Shown: piece after piece, positions 47,271 to 59,025 of the stretch | Layout of the letters: every line of letters starts with the position of its first letter | Position numbering within the stretch: position 1 is the stretch's first letter | NCBI GenBank assembly: GCA_021234155.1 | Contig: JAJEKV010000067.1 | Span: forward strand, 421,920 to 485,919 | Origin: Isoetes taiwanensis | Lineage: Eukaryota > Streptophyta > Lycopodiopsida > Isoetales > Isoetaceae | Direction of reading: 5' to 3' | DNA length: 64,000 nt | Position numbers and translations under genes: made by a program | The notes under the pieces: generated by a model | The model's database searches: none | Seen by the model: the letters and a program-made list of their open reading frames with translations, nothing else | Told to the model about the DNA's origin: nothing

Positions 47271-49110
47271 TTCAATTTCTTTTGGGGCCTTGTGTTTTCC
47301 TCGAGGCACGCGGTCAAAGCCTTCTGAAAAGTCAAATGCTGTAATACAGTCCTCGCCGACCGAAGCTGCTTATCCTCAACCAAAGTCCTCAATGTGAAGA
47401 TATGATCAATGGTTGAATGTCGTCCGGAACCCCGCTTGTGAGAGTCAAGACACTGCTAAGCTTCTCGCCTCACCGACTGGAACTTGCTCAATAATGCCAC
47501 CATAGCGGCAAACAAATCAACCGGTCTATGATTGTTCTAATTGGTTGACTATGTGATCTCCCGCCTTTGTAAATGGAGACAACTCGCTAGGTCCATCAGG
47601 GCCGGGGAATCTTCCTGTAGAAGCCTATTGAACATAGTGGTTAGGACTGGGTACCATAGGCTCCCCGCCTATTTGAGCAACACCCCGCTCAAGATACCAT
47701 CCAGTCCTCAAGTATTTTCCATTACGCAAACGGCCGCACTCGGGTAACATCATCCTCTCAGGATTTCTAATGCTCTGACCATTCTCTGGTGGGGTATGAG
47801 TGCTCGCGTCCCTTTGAGGATCATAGAGTTGCGGCAGTATTGTCTCAATCGCCATTAGTGATGTTCTCGTGAGGGTCATCGCTTCGGGCGAACCTTAAGC
47901 CAAAAGATTCTAGGGATGGTTTCACATGGAAAACATTTCCCTTGATGACGGTAATGTAACGGAGATTTCTTGCCTTCAAGAAAAAGCACGACATCGCGGT
48001 GGTGGCATGTGGGCTTATTGCGTGATTCGCGGATCCGGCGAGCTTCCAAGATTTTGTATTCCTTGGCACTCAGCATCAAACCACTGATTACGGGGAATGT
48101 TGCGCAAAAGCCCCTCGTGGATACCTCTCTGGGCATGCTATCCCAAAACATCTTTTCTGCAATGCTATTCAAGGAGCTCAATCACCAATCTAGATGGTCG
48201 CTTAGCGGGGCCTCAGAAAATTCCTCGAAAGGTCATCTATGAGCATATCAAAGATAATCCTTGCCTCGCCATAATCCAATCGCAAGCGGTGTATGCTGGG
48301 GCGAGGCTTTCAGCAGCTGCTGCCAACCGCAGAGGGAAGGTGATCTCGAGTCTGCTCTCATCTCTACCGCTCAGGCTTCACCAAAGTGGTTGATCAAATC
48401 TACATCCTCGCCAAATACTAATAGATAGTCCACACTTCAGATCCTCCACTCATTCTTGCTCCGTTGTGTGCACTTACAAGAGGAAGGCCACCGTAAGCCG
48501 TGCCATTACAAATTACCAAGTCAAAGACACCACATAGAAGCAACCGCCGCCAAAGCTGCTGCGGACTCGACTATCATCTCGATGTTCAGGTCAGCCGCTC
48601 ACGGGCGCAATTGCACACATCCCCGGAAATAAAAGGATCAAGTCTCATGGGTCGCTTCTACTCCCCGGCCCTGCGCATTGAAGTCCCCTAAGGAGTACCA
48701 CACTACCCGGCAATGTTGTCAGAGTGTCATCATATAGATCGACATATGGAGCTAGCCCGCCCACATCCTGGAGGCATGGTAAAAGTTGCTTTCAAGATGT
48801 GGAAAGTAGCAAGCAGCCCAAGAAGAGAGGGTTAAGCCACTACATCTCGCACTGGCACCCACAAGTACCTGCTTGTGTTCACAATCTTGTGCGTGAAGAC
48901 CCATCGTGTCAAAGACTCCCTAATATCAGCAACCCCTCCCATGTCCCTCTTGCCTCAGGTACTATTGAAGACTCCGAGAAATGTTGATAGCCTAAAAGAT
49001 CGTGTGTAGCCTGCGGTCCTCAAGGCGGTTCTGGCTGCCTCCATGAGGAAGATGAGATCCATACTGCTAAAGAATGAGTTGAGACTATCCCCCTTCGCCA
49101 TGGGAAACCC
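47271..49110 (-). mobile_element. degenerate LINE ORF2: endonuclease and first half of reverse transcriptase
   Basis: Read on the minus strand from 49110: SMDLIFLMEAARTALRTAGY, then WVFTHKIVNTSRYLWVPVRD, which match the endonuclease fragment at 15.6-15.85 kb. After degraded sequence (about 48700-47700) comes an RT start: VVSIYKGG, LFAAMVALLSKFQSVRREA, HSTIDHIFTLRTLVEDKQ and DFSEGFDRVPR, which corresponds to the RT block with the first catalytic Asp. The STIDHIFTLRTL block is found in a group of non-LTR elements different from the common plant L1 type. Homology ends near 47270, before the YxDD block. Stops and frameshifts are numerous. Confidence 0.75.
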
Positions 49111-51045
49111 TCGACAATTCCGGGGACCACCAAGGCATATTCCCTATTTGTTAGCAAGCAGAGGCATGCAGGCCGTGATTGAGCTGTGGGGGAAGAGTGG
49201 GGATGCGTAGCGTGATCGAAAGCCATGTGGACAGAGTGAGAAGCAGAGGGGGTTAAAGTGAGAAGCATTAGAGCTGGGGCGGCATATGACTGAGGAGTAG
49301 TGGCAAAGGGCGTGCCAGGGCCGGGGGCTGGAGCGCATCGCGGGAGGGAGCACGGATCGGAGAGGGTGGGGCCAAATGAATGGCCAGTCTTGAGGGTCTG
49401 CAGCGAAGAGCCCGTGAGCTGAAAAATGTGCATTCTGCCTCGACCAGTCCCAGCCTCCCTTTGACAAATGCGGGATGCTCAACCTTGGTGAGTCTACCGG
49501 CGGATTCCCTGGTAATGGGGTGTGAGGTCTCTGGCCCATTGCCGTATGATGTTCCTTCACTGTTTACCCCGGCGCATTATGGTGCATCCCGCATTTCTGT
49601 GAAGAGTCCGCATCGTGAATATGACAATACCGCTGGGAACGTCGGTGCAACATGACTACCGCTCAAGCAATGCATTAAAGTCGTCATACGATTGATGATC
49701 CGGCTCTAGAGCTTGAATGAGATTCTCCTCTTTCTTCCTACAGCCGCCTTTATCACCAAATTATGACCCTCTGGTTTACAAGCTCAGCTTCAAGCTCACG
49801 GGATCATCTGCTATGCCGGGACAAGATACCTCCGGCCGGGCCACCGAGTTGAAGGCGCCACCCTCTCTGATGTCCATGAAACGTAGGAGGATGGGAGGGA
49901 ATGGTGAAGTAGGGCGTCAGGAGGATCAGCCAGACCTACCCTCAAAGATGGGTGCTTGGAGCATGGGTGGTACCGGGAGGCCCGAGATTGCCTCCCCGCC
50001 TTCGGGGTCAGAGGCTCGGGCCCGCCGGAATTGTTTCTCACGGGCCCAAACTCTTATATACACACTCTTGCAAGGCCTCGTGCATTGGCATGGAGTCCTT
50101 TCCCCGCTATCAGAAGCCTCAGAGTTCGCAGCCTCTTTGCTGGAACAAGGGAACGCCGCTCCAACTTCAGATCCTAGAGTACTATATCATCCCTGCCATG
50201 TGAAGGTGATCTCCATTAGGCCGCCATCCGTTTCGGCAGTTCGCCAGAAGTAACCGACGAAGCGTTATCCTAAATGCCCTCGAAAAGGGCAACACATCTC
50301 GCATGAACCGACTAAGACTCGAGATATCGTGGACCATCTCCCTCGCCACTCTCCTTGTCCTTCATTATAACTTCATCTCGATAGACATGGTGTTCGCTTG
50401 TGTTCCTGAGGCCGCTAAAGAGTCCGGGCTATCCTCGCCCCTTCAAATCAAGAACAAGTTTAATATCGCCAAGCAATTGTTGCACTTGGGTCTCAATGCC
50501 TCGCAAATTGTCGCTTTTACTATAGCCGTTTTAAGACCCCGGATGGAGGCTTTTGCTTTCCGCCAATGAGATCCGAAAGTGGTGTGATCCTCAACCATCG
50601 CCGGTTTTGTCTCCACCTCTCATGGCATGACCGGTGTGCCATCGCTGTGGAATCGCCGGCCTGGTGGTCCGCAAAGCCGGGTCTGTCGACCGTGTCGGCT
50701 TCGGCCGAAGCCGGAAGCTGCCAATTGTTTTGCACGCAGCCTCTTCTTCATGGAAGAGGTTTCTCCTTATTCGACTACTAGGTCTAGGTCTTGCGCTTGG
50801 TAATGCCTCAGATGCCCTCCCATAAGTGGGCATGTCGTACCGTGGTCTGAAACTGGTCCGGGTCCGGTTCTCGAAGTTGGGTTGGGGATGTCCTGAGAGT
50901 GTCCATGGGTACCTAGACGTATCTTTAGAATCAAACGACCAACAAATTAGGGGCAAGTCAAGGGAATATGGGGAAGCCCTAATCCGTATCCAAAAGAGCA
51001 AACCGTCGGAAATTGCTGTTATCACAGAAATAACTTACTAACCAG
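49111..51045. other. GC-rich degenerate region, possible LINE 5' part
   Basis: The base composition stays GC-rich up to about 51.04 kb, as in the LINE next to it. Frames of 100-178 codons occur on both strands (for example 49717-50253 plus) without a recognised domain. On the plus strand near 50635, CHRCGIAGLVVRK recalls a damaged retroelement zinc knuckle, but the expected His and last Cys are missing. A plus-strand element head to head with the LINE is possible. Confidence 0.25.
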
Positions 51046-54000
51046 GGTCGTATCATACACCATCTAAAGCAAAGCTGCTAAGACATTTTCCAACGCAACA
51101 AATTTCAGCTGAAATCCACTTCCGATCTCCCTGCTGGCGAGGAAAACGCAGACTAGCACCACCGCCTTTAGGTTTGAGCGTCTGATGGAGGCCTGAAAAC
51201 TGCTGTTTTATTATACAAACCTCGGTTCTAACATATGCAAATCGCATACCTCAGAAAGCAGACATTCGAGAGAGCTTTTGCAACACAACTTTCAAATTTC
51301 ACCAAACGAGTACCTGATCTCCGCTTTAGGAGGAAGACGAGAAGAAAGGGTGCCGGCATAGAAAAAGGGACAAGGAAAGGGGAAAAAGAATAAAAGATGA
51401 GGAAAGGAAAAAGTGCATGGGAAAGGAAAAAGGATTGAAGAAAGAGGAAGAGGGAAAGGCTAAAGGGTTTAAGATCAAGAGCAAAAGTTGGAAATTCAAC
51501 TATAATCACAATTATGGACATATTTCCGGTATTCCCAGCTCACTGCGGTTTGCATCCACCTGAACAAGAAAAAACAATGTGCATGAGTCCCAAGATTTGT
51601 TATCTAGCGAAGCTATCTTCAAATTCAAAGACATATGCATAAAAACACGATGCTAGGAATTTCATATTGCATCCATTTTGAAATTTGAAATAAATGTCAT
51701 TCCTTGATATTGTCCCCATATGTATTGTATCTCCGCCCTGGCTTTTCTCAAGTATAAAGTCGCCACTGTATATTGGCAAAAGCAAGTAAACTATCGCCAG
51801 AAGACTTCTAAAAACCGGCTCTAGCACAAAAGCTCACCAATTTAAAGCCATACAATATTAGGGGATCGTTCTAGCTAAGATCTAACAAATACCGAGAAAT
51901 GATATTAGAGGAATTATTTGAAATCGAAGGACCATCGATATAAGGTATTGATGATGATATGGTGGAATTGAAGATTCGATGGATATCATCATCATTCAGA
52001 TTAGTTCTTGTTCTATTTATCAGATCTTGGACGATTCAAGAACTCATTGAATGGACCTATAGCATCTCTAAATCCTGACAAGGAAGCCAATGGCGAAGAA
52101 CCTGACATTTATCCATCCTAATCGGTGACAATGCATGATAATTCCAAATATATTGAGGAGAATGGAACCATAAACAGAACACTACTAAAATACAGATAGC
52201 ATTGCAAATGTGAACTTTGAAGTCTCGCTATTAACATAGTATGAGTTTTCTAGTATTACAAATCATTGCCAAGCAGTTGAAGATTTAAGGTATTCCACAA
52301 CCGTAAGACTAATGTATTCGACACTTTTCACGTAAAGAACTTACATCTCCTCGCCAGGTATCAAAGGGAGGAAGACATTCTTCTGCTTCTATTTTGCGTG
52401 CAGAAATGACCCAATCAATGCCCAAACGCAGGGCCACCTGGCAGTAGTGTTTATTACTTTTACTAATGTGCCGTAAGTGTGCCTCTAAGCAATCAAATAT
52501 TTTTCTTATATGACATTAAACACTTAATCTAGGAGAATTTTTACCTTGAAATAGATCTTCACTACTCGAAATAAAAATAAGGACACCTATGCAATAATTC
52601 TGGGTCACCGAAATGATGTAATCAAATAGATCAAGTAAAAACTTAAACTAGATAGATGCGAGTTATACACCATACCTTGGAACCGTGTAGGAGTCAACCA
52701 ATGCAACCAATGTGCCTTGATTATTTGCCTTGTAAGTATTATATTAATCAACAAAAAGTCGTCTGTGACGGCCATTGTATCCGTAAAGAGGTCACCAACA
52801 ACTTGCACTTCATTCGTACCCATATTTAAACCCTTGCAACAAGTAGTTGTTCAAGTAAATGCATTATTCATCAACCAAAGAGAAGAAAAACTTAAGCTTG
52901 GGTACTCATAAACCAAAGACAAACATTAGACTTTTCTAACAAGTTACCGGCCCAGAAATTATATCGTGATGTCTTCTTTAATCATTGGTACCGAAGATGT
53001 TACAGATACAACTCAACTGATAAAATTGATCGCACAAATAACTCGGCAAATTTTCCTGTTTATAACCGTATAATAGCAATGCCATCCAATGAAATTTCTT
53101 AAAGCAAATGGCCATACATTGCCTTTACATGCTTCATTAGCTAGGTTAAGCACGATCGTACCGCCTCGCGATGGAATATTTCTAACTACCGATGACATCA
53201 ATAAGTGGGGGAAGAATATCCTTACCGCCAACACATCGCAACATTCGCCAGCTGATATGCAATTGTCTTATAACCAAGCATTTACCAATAGCCACCTGTA
53301 TAAAACAATGACAAAGTTGGTAAGATATCCCTATTACTTGAGAAAGTTGAGGAACTTACGGTGTAAAATTGATCCCTCACCAAGAAAGATGCATATTCTC
53401 TTTATGCCAATTCCATTCTTGGTCTTCCCAAAAGGAGGAATTGCCAAAAACGTTCGTTCCTAACAATATTAGGGTAGAGACTAAGAACGTATATGTGATA
53501 GGGATTGATGCTAATGAGCACACACCGCATTAAATCCTCACATATTGATTCATTAATATTTCTATACAATTGCGTCTAAACCCAATTTTGATGAATGTTT
53601 CCTTCACTCGTATAGCATATGAATGTGTACAAGCTCTTTTTCCGCATGCAGACATTCTCATTTAACATCGCCACTATTTAGTTTCGTTGCCGATCCTAAG
53701 CCTATCCAACTACTAATGTTTTATGCATCAAAAATCATCGAATTAATTATTCAGTCTCCGGGCCTAGCTCTAAGACTTTGGAAATAAATTTCTACATTTG
53801 AATGCATACCAAAGTAACTAAATCGACTTCTTCAAATCTTTTAACAAGTTCCAACAGGCATGGGGACACCACAACCCCACTTACAAAATTGTCATCACAC
53901 CATCGGGTCAAACAATGGGGAGGAATCAGAGATTAATATTAATCTCATATCGGAATACTTAATATCGTGAACATCGCGGTCGAAAAATGTTCCCGTAGTG

Positions 54001-54891
54001 TTATCTAACAACAACCGGGTTCTCACCCACGGAAACCTCTCCGGGTCCATTTGACAAAATTACCATATTCAATAAGATTTTCTAGATTTTCGCTTCGAAA
54101 CAAAATGCCATGGTTTTGCCGATGTTTGGTGTTCTTGTAGGAGTTAGAAATTTCTGTGGTCAAAACCAAATCACTGCGGAAGCCACCATCTCCCCATAAT
54201 CGTAATGTGGTAAGGACTCAAGCTCTACCCTAATCAAGCAAAACATTCCGCAATCGAAAATGGGTAAGAGGAGTCCAGAAATTAGCCGACGCACCAACAA
54301 AAGAATTCAAACAAGGATCTATTAAACGATCAATCAAGCACTAACGGATCTACCGACCCGTGAAGCCCGTGGCCCCTCGCCGCCATCTCTATTGGAGCAT
54401 CCGGTCCACAACCTTAAGGTGACCTCCGCTGCTTACAAGGAACGCGGGTTTTGGAGTGCCACCATCATATTCTGCGATAATCCAAGATATACCAGATACG
54501 CCAAAGTTCACATAAACAAGGGTTTGCCCCCTTAGGGGCAACCCAAAAAAAGGGGGTAAGCAATGCCTTTAGAAAAAACAAAAATATGGCTTCGTCATTG
54601 CAAGACCTGTCGATAAAGGACATGACGACAACTGCTCTGCTGCTTCCGCTGCTCTGTTGCTTTCTTGAGATTTGCTATAAAATATTACAAAACCACCTTG
54701 AATATGTGCGCAATGCTTGGCTATGGCGACCATAATCATCTGCAATGAAAATGAGGGCTCAGAGACTTGGATTTAAGAATACTGGCACAGGAATAGGCAA
54801 AAACAGAGGATCAAGTCTGGAAACGATTTGAGAAATAGTTCTGAAGCAAATTTATTTTGGGTGGAAGCAATTTTTTCGGGCATAGCCTTCT
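51046..54891. other. no gene supported
   Basis: A 124-codon plus frame at 53089-53463 (TTDDINKWGKNILTANTSQ, YPYYLRKLRNLRCKID) looks protein-like but unassigned. A small inverted pair, GGGTTTGCCCC and GGGGCAACCC, lies near 54519. The remainder is AT-rich. Confidence 0.35.
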
Positions 54892-55369
54892 GTAACGAAC
54901 AGGAGCCTCAAATTTCGCCTCTATTCCGTTCTTTTTACCATGCGGATTTGTCTTCCTGAATTTGCGGAGCGGCGCCGCCTTCCTTTTCCACAAACTTCTT
55001 CGGACAGACTTCTTCGGAGATTCTTCGGTGCGGCATAGCTCTCCATTTTGTCGATTTCAGAGCCACTTTGCAATGTGGGCCTTGATTTTTTGACTTTGCT
55101 TACTGATTGGCTTGTTTTGGGCCTATTTTGTTGCCGGATTTTGAAGAGCAGGGTAATTTTTTCCATCGTTTTTTCACAATTGCACTTTTGGCATTTGTTA
55201 TTGGATGCAATCTTCATTCCGGAACTCCATCTTTCAGAAAACAGGCTGCATCCTCCGTAGTTTGTTCTATCAGACATGCAGGGAACTCAAAACTCAGGTT
55301 TGACGAAAAAACAGAGCCTAATTTTTTTATTTTTATTTTACGGCAAAATTTGAGGCTCCTGTTCATTAC
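54892..55369. mobile_element. MITE-like element with 28-bp terminal inverted repeats
   Basis: GTAACGAACAGGAGCCTCAA (first 20 of 28 bases, 54892-54919) is found inverted at 55342-55369 with two mismatches. The element is 478 bp and has no transposase frame. I see no clear target-site duplication, so its superfamily is unknown. It lies about 460 bp from the 3' end of the ATL gene. Confidence 0.7.
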
Positions 55370-55830
55370 GTTTGATATTCTCCGGCCGTCGGATTCCGGC
55401 CAGAAAAATATCTCGGTGGCCCCACCAGCCTCGGTGCCGCCTTGAACTTTTACCGGCCGGAGCTCGGGCGGGAAAATTATCTAATACGAATTTTCTCTAC
55501 ACTATATTTGAAGCTAACGACTGTGTTTTATTGGTCATCTAAGAATATTCGTAACTGGGAATTTGGCAAAGAGATGGACATTCAACATTGAATTGCCTAT
55601 GAAATAACATCAAAGGGTAACTACACGATGGGAATGGCAGCGGTAAAGATTTCGCTCTCTGATAAACTATGCTTTGCAACACCTAAAAGAAACGGAAATG
55701 GAAATAGGCTAATTAATAACGGAAAATGTCGTTAAAGATACAAAGTTCTTCAGAAAGCTGTATTTATATAGCTATGATTTTGCGCTTTCGAAGAACAATT
55801 GTCACGCTTGAATTGGGACAATTACTCAAT
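55370..55830. other. 3' flank of the ATL gene, no other gene seen
   Basis: A short GC-rich patch (CCGGCCGTCGGATTCCGGCC near 55381) precedes AT-rich DNA. No separate coding sequence. Confidence 0.4.
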
Positions 55831-56220
55831 TTATTCTACAATCAAATTGACAGAAGAAGATTTAGTGAAGATTTGGGTCCGACAGAGGGGACAATTTCGA
55901 TGCCGGCGGAGCCACAGATCAATACACGCGACATGAAAAGCATGGTTGCAAGTGGGCAGGACTCTCAGCTTTTCGCCATCTTCAAAATTTGCGAGGCAAA
56001 CTGGGCAATCCACAGATGCAGGGGTACCTTTTGCAAACGAAATGACAGGAATATTTTGATCAGAAACAGAGAATTCTTCAGCCCTGTTTGGCCTCCAAAT
56101 TACGGCCAACAATTTCGCAAAATAATAAATCAAAGCCACCGTAATAATCGCGACTGCTGCTATGATGCAGCTTGAAGCTAACAACCCAGTTTTTATGAGT
56201 GCTGCTTCCGTCGGTGTCAT
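55831..56220 (-). CDS. ATL-type RING-H2 E3 ubiquitin ligase
   Basis: A complete single-exon frame of 129 residues. Residues 11-40 are a hydrophobic, probably membrane-spanning segment (LASSCIIAAVAIITVALIYY). The RING-H2 domain covers 72-113: C72-x2-C75-x15-C91-x-H93-x2-H96-x2-C99-x10-C110-x2-C113, with W103 after the sixth ligand as in other ATL proteins (CNHAFHVACIDLWLRRHRNC). All eight zinc ligands are present. ATL proteins are membrane-anchored E3 ligases that pair with E2 enzymes; many respond to defence or carbon/nitrogen signals, but a substrate cannot be inferred here. The GLD motif usual between membrane segment and RING is weak or replaced (NIPVISF). It is short for the family, ending soon after the RING. 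The start at 56220 gives the usual N-terminus before the membrane segment. An AATAAA overlaps the stop codon. Confidence 0.92.
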   Translation of the reverse strand: MTPTEAALIKTGLLASSCIIAAVAIITVALIYYFAKLLAVIWRPNRAEEFSVSDQNIPVISFAKGTPASVDCPVCLANFEDGEKLRVLPTCNHAFHVACIDLWLRRHRNCPLCRTQIFTKSSSVNLIVE

Positions 56221-56345
56221 TTTCTCTAACGAGACTCAGAGTTTAGAGACAGTGTTCTTCGCTCAAGCTCAAGACAGAAGTCCATATTGGCGCATTATGT
56301 CTGTGTGGCCCCACTAAAGGGCCATTCACAACATTTATTTATCTT
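56221..56345 (-). promoter_or_regulatory. probable promoter and 5' leader of the ATL gene
   Basis: On the minus strand, GATAAATAAATG at about 56330-56341 could serve as a TATA-like element about 110-120 bp before the start codon. The rest has no clear motif. A copy of dispersed repeat A begins immediately upstream (56366), so the usable promoter may be short. Confidence 0.3.
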
Positions 56346-56365
56346 TTCCAATACCTGCATGACTC

Positions 56366-56446
56366 AAACCTGCATTTGTTTTCTTTAATTCAAAGATGCA
56401 CTCGGACTCAAACAAGAGCTCATGTTTCACATGCATACAATGTTGA
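56366..56446. repeat. dispersed repeat A, copy 2 (partial)
   Basis: It shares CTCGGACTCAAACAAGAGCT and CACATGCATACAATGTT with copies at 4313 and 56650, and the preceding TTCAAAGATG with the 4.3-kb copy. It stops after about 80 bp. Confidence 0.75.
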
Positions 56447-56649
56447 TTACTTAATCCAAGTCACTGATTCGTTTTTTCCATGTATTATAGCGTTTGGTTC
56501 ATCTTTTATTGCAAGCCATCGATGTGGGGAATATTCCTGGCATTGTACCAGACCGATGGCCCACATTATTTACAACTAAAGCCAGACAAACTTTTCCAAT
56601 GGAAAAAATCTTTGACCTCAATGGTCCAAAACCACAACATCATTAATGA

Positions 56650-56772
56650 AACAAATTACAACGCGATGCGCTCGGACTCAAAACAAGAGCTCATGTTTCA
56701 CATGCATACAATGTTGCGATTGCATTGGATAATAGCCTAAATCTAACATTACGATAATTGATATATGTTGCC
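56650..56772. repeat. dispersed repeat A, copy 3
   Basis: It matches copy 1 further than copy 2 does, through TTGCATTGGATAATAGCCTA and AATTGATATATG. Repeat C follows directly. Confidence 0.75.
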
Positions 56773-57055
56773 TAAAAAGCAAATCTAGCCTAATTGCACT
56801 ATCCTTATTGTTTTTTGATCATTGATCCAAGCATAGCTCTAATGAATATGCCAGTTCAGTACCGGAATTACACATCACCTAATGCATGTTTGCGACCTCT
56901 TTACACGCCTAACACGATATACATACATGGTATTCTAATCCATACACATGAGAAATGAATATATTACCATTGTGCATTCATTGAACACGCCGCAATACCT
57001 GATAAGAAACAAATAAGAGTGAAGAATGTATAAGAAGAAATGAGAGGAAGACATG
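56757..57055. repeat. dispersed repeat C, copy 1
   Basis: AAAAAGCAAATCTAGCCTAA, CACTATCCTTATT, GATATACATACATG, TACACATGAGAAATGAATAT and ATAAGAAGAAATGAG occur in the same order as at 63530-63805. The two copies are direct repeats about 6.76 kb apart. Confidence 0.8.
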
Positions 57056-57641
57056 ATGACATCGAGAACGGACATAGCTCTCAAAATCGTAACCGCGATT
57101 CTCACCGGTTGGAGTCTCTTTATGAACCTCTACTAAAAGAAATTGAGCTTTGATACGTAGAAAAAGAGGAAAGTTTTGAAGCACATTTGGAAAAATAGTC
57201 GAATCATAAAACCCAAAAGCAAAGCGATCGCCCCATCCGACATGGCAAAGAAACGTAGCTCCAGAAAAGCTCGAAAGGAAAATGGCTATGGCGATGGGGT
57301 TGATTCGGCATCAATTCTAGAGGGGCACTCCATTAAGGCATAAAGAATTTATTGCACCCAATAGCTCAAAACTCCTTTGTTCCGCAGATTCCGCCTCGCC
57401 TGCATGAGCTTCCACAAAGAGAGCCGCCACAAAGACAAGCTTGGCGTGCCTTCAAGCCGTGTTTGCATTTGACGATGTTCTAAATCGCTACCGCACCGGG
57501 TCGCCAACTCAAATCACATGGATCTAATAGGGCGGTTTGTAATACAAGCGCTTTAGCTAGTCAAGTAAGAATTTTATTGGCTCCACATCCTATTACCTCC
57601 TCGCATATCCACTACCTCTATTGCAATCACATCGGCCATGC
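57056..57641. other. no gene seen
   Basis: Short frames only. Nothing recognised between repeats C and B. Confidence 0.4.
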
Positions 57642-57766
57642 TATCTTCAATGGGATGTTGCCAGTAGGATGTTGGGTTTCTGAACACAAAATTTAATGGG
57701 AAAGAAAGTTGTGTAACCAATTCCACCTTTTTCCCGTTCCTCTTGTTTCAGGCTTGATATAAGACT
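57642..57766. repeat. dispersed repeat B, copy 2
   Basis: See 5337-5461. Small indels and substitutions distinguish the copies; both contain GGAAAGAAAGTTGTGTAACC and CTCTTGTTTCAGG. Confidence 0.8.
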
Positions 57767-59025
57767 TTCTTGGTAATTAGGTACAAAATTGTCATAGTGG
57801 TCTAGCAACATGCATGTGGCAATGATACATCTGAGCCAAATTTGTGGGTTGGAATACGAATTGAGGTAAGTACTGACCACCACCAGAGGAATTTAGCATA
57901 AAATCATGAAAAAATATTGTTGTTTGAATCGGCTTCATAGCCACCAACGTACGTAACCGAACTCCGCCTCCTGCGATCAAATTACCTGCTACAGCCATTC
58001 TCTATAAGTTGCCCAACATAGAATCTTTTTAGGATATTCTCAGACCATGGAACGAAACGATATATTTATCGGAAAAATATTCCGCCCAATGCAAATATAC
58101 GTGCGCACGATACATGATTAATATACCTGGAATCTTTTGTATTCCGGCAATGCTTTTTGCCATTGACCTCCGTAGCCTTCTGTAGAACAGGTAACACTCT
58201 TTCCTCTCTTTGCTTTTGTTTTGCTCTGTAGTCTGTCTTTTGTTAGGACTTAGCTTTGTTGCAATTTCTGTGAACCAGGTAGATTTGCCCTCATCAACAA
58301 TTTCAGTCTCTGTTGCCACCTGCTTGAAATTCAGTCTTTTCCCCAGGTTTACCCCAGATTTGAAATGCTTTCATTCATTCTTTCTTTCTGTATCTGAAAA
58401 TCAATGTTTGTGTTTCTTTACTGCATTTAAACTAGTCTCCAAGTATACTTCCTTAGGTTGAAACAACAAGCATCTTCTTACATCCACCGTGGTTCTTCTG
58501 ACCAATGATCATGTAAATTCCCATTGAAATCTGTTAGTCTGTGAGTCTACTATTAGTCTAAAATTTCGTGCATGTTACTACTGAAAGACTATTTATAAAT
58601 TTTTAATGCAATTTGTGTTTTACAATAACAATCATTCATATATGCTATAGGCTTCTGCTATAGCTTCTATGGTTTCCAAGGCCAAGTTTCAAAGAGCAAA
58701 GAGGCTGCAATCTACATGATCCTTTTATGTCTTTTATAAGCTATGATTGGTGGGTAATTATTGCAGTTTATTTTACTTTTTTCTTGAAGACTTTTCATAA
58801 ACCTATTGGTATAGGAACATGAAACTGTACAATAGTTCAATTTAATCTTTGTAGATGCCTAAAAACATTAAATGAAGGCAATGTACCATTATAATTGTAC
58901 ATCTAACATTGTGGTGTTAGCTTTGAATTTCTAGTTGATAATATATCTAAGCATTGAGCAACTTGTAGTTCTTCTGGCATAAATTAGTCCTGAATAGTTG
59001 ACTGCCTTATTTTTCTATTTGCAGT
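57767..59025. other. no gene supported; intron-like sequence
   Basis: T-rich plus strand with several plausible splice signals but no coding block that I recognise. This could be intron or untranslated sequence of the exon-like blocks that follow. Confidence 0.3.

Noticed and set aside
49020-50253. Long GC-rich frames (137-178 codons) as host genes
   Set aside because: They overlap on opposite strands, lack recognisable domains and adjoin or overlap the LINE copy; GC content alone makes long frames likely.
50600-50680. Retroelement zinc knuckle on the plus strand
   Set aside because: CHRCGIAG has the first part only; the His and last Cys of CCHC are not present, so it is not counted as a domain.
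55726-56175. 149-codon plus-strand frame
   Set aside because: It is antisense to the intact RING-H2 gene, which has conserved ligands and explains the sequence.
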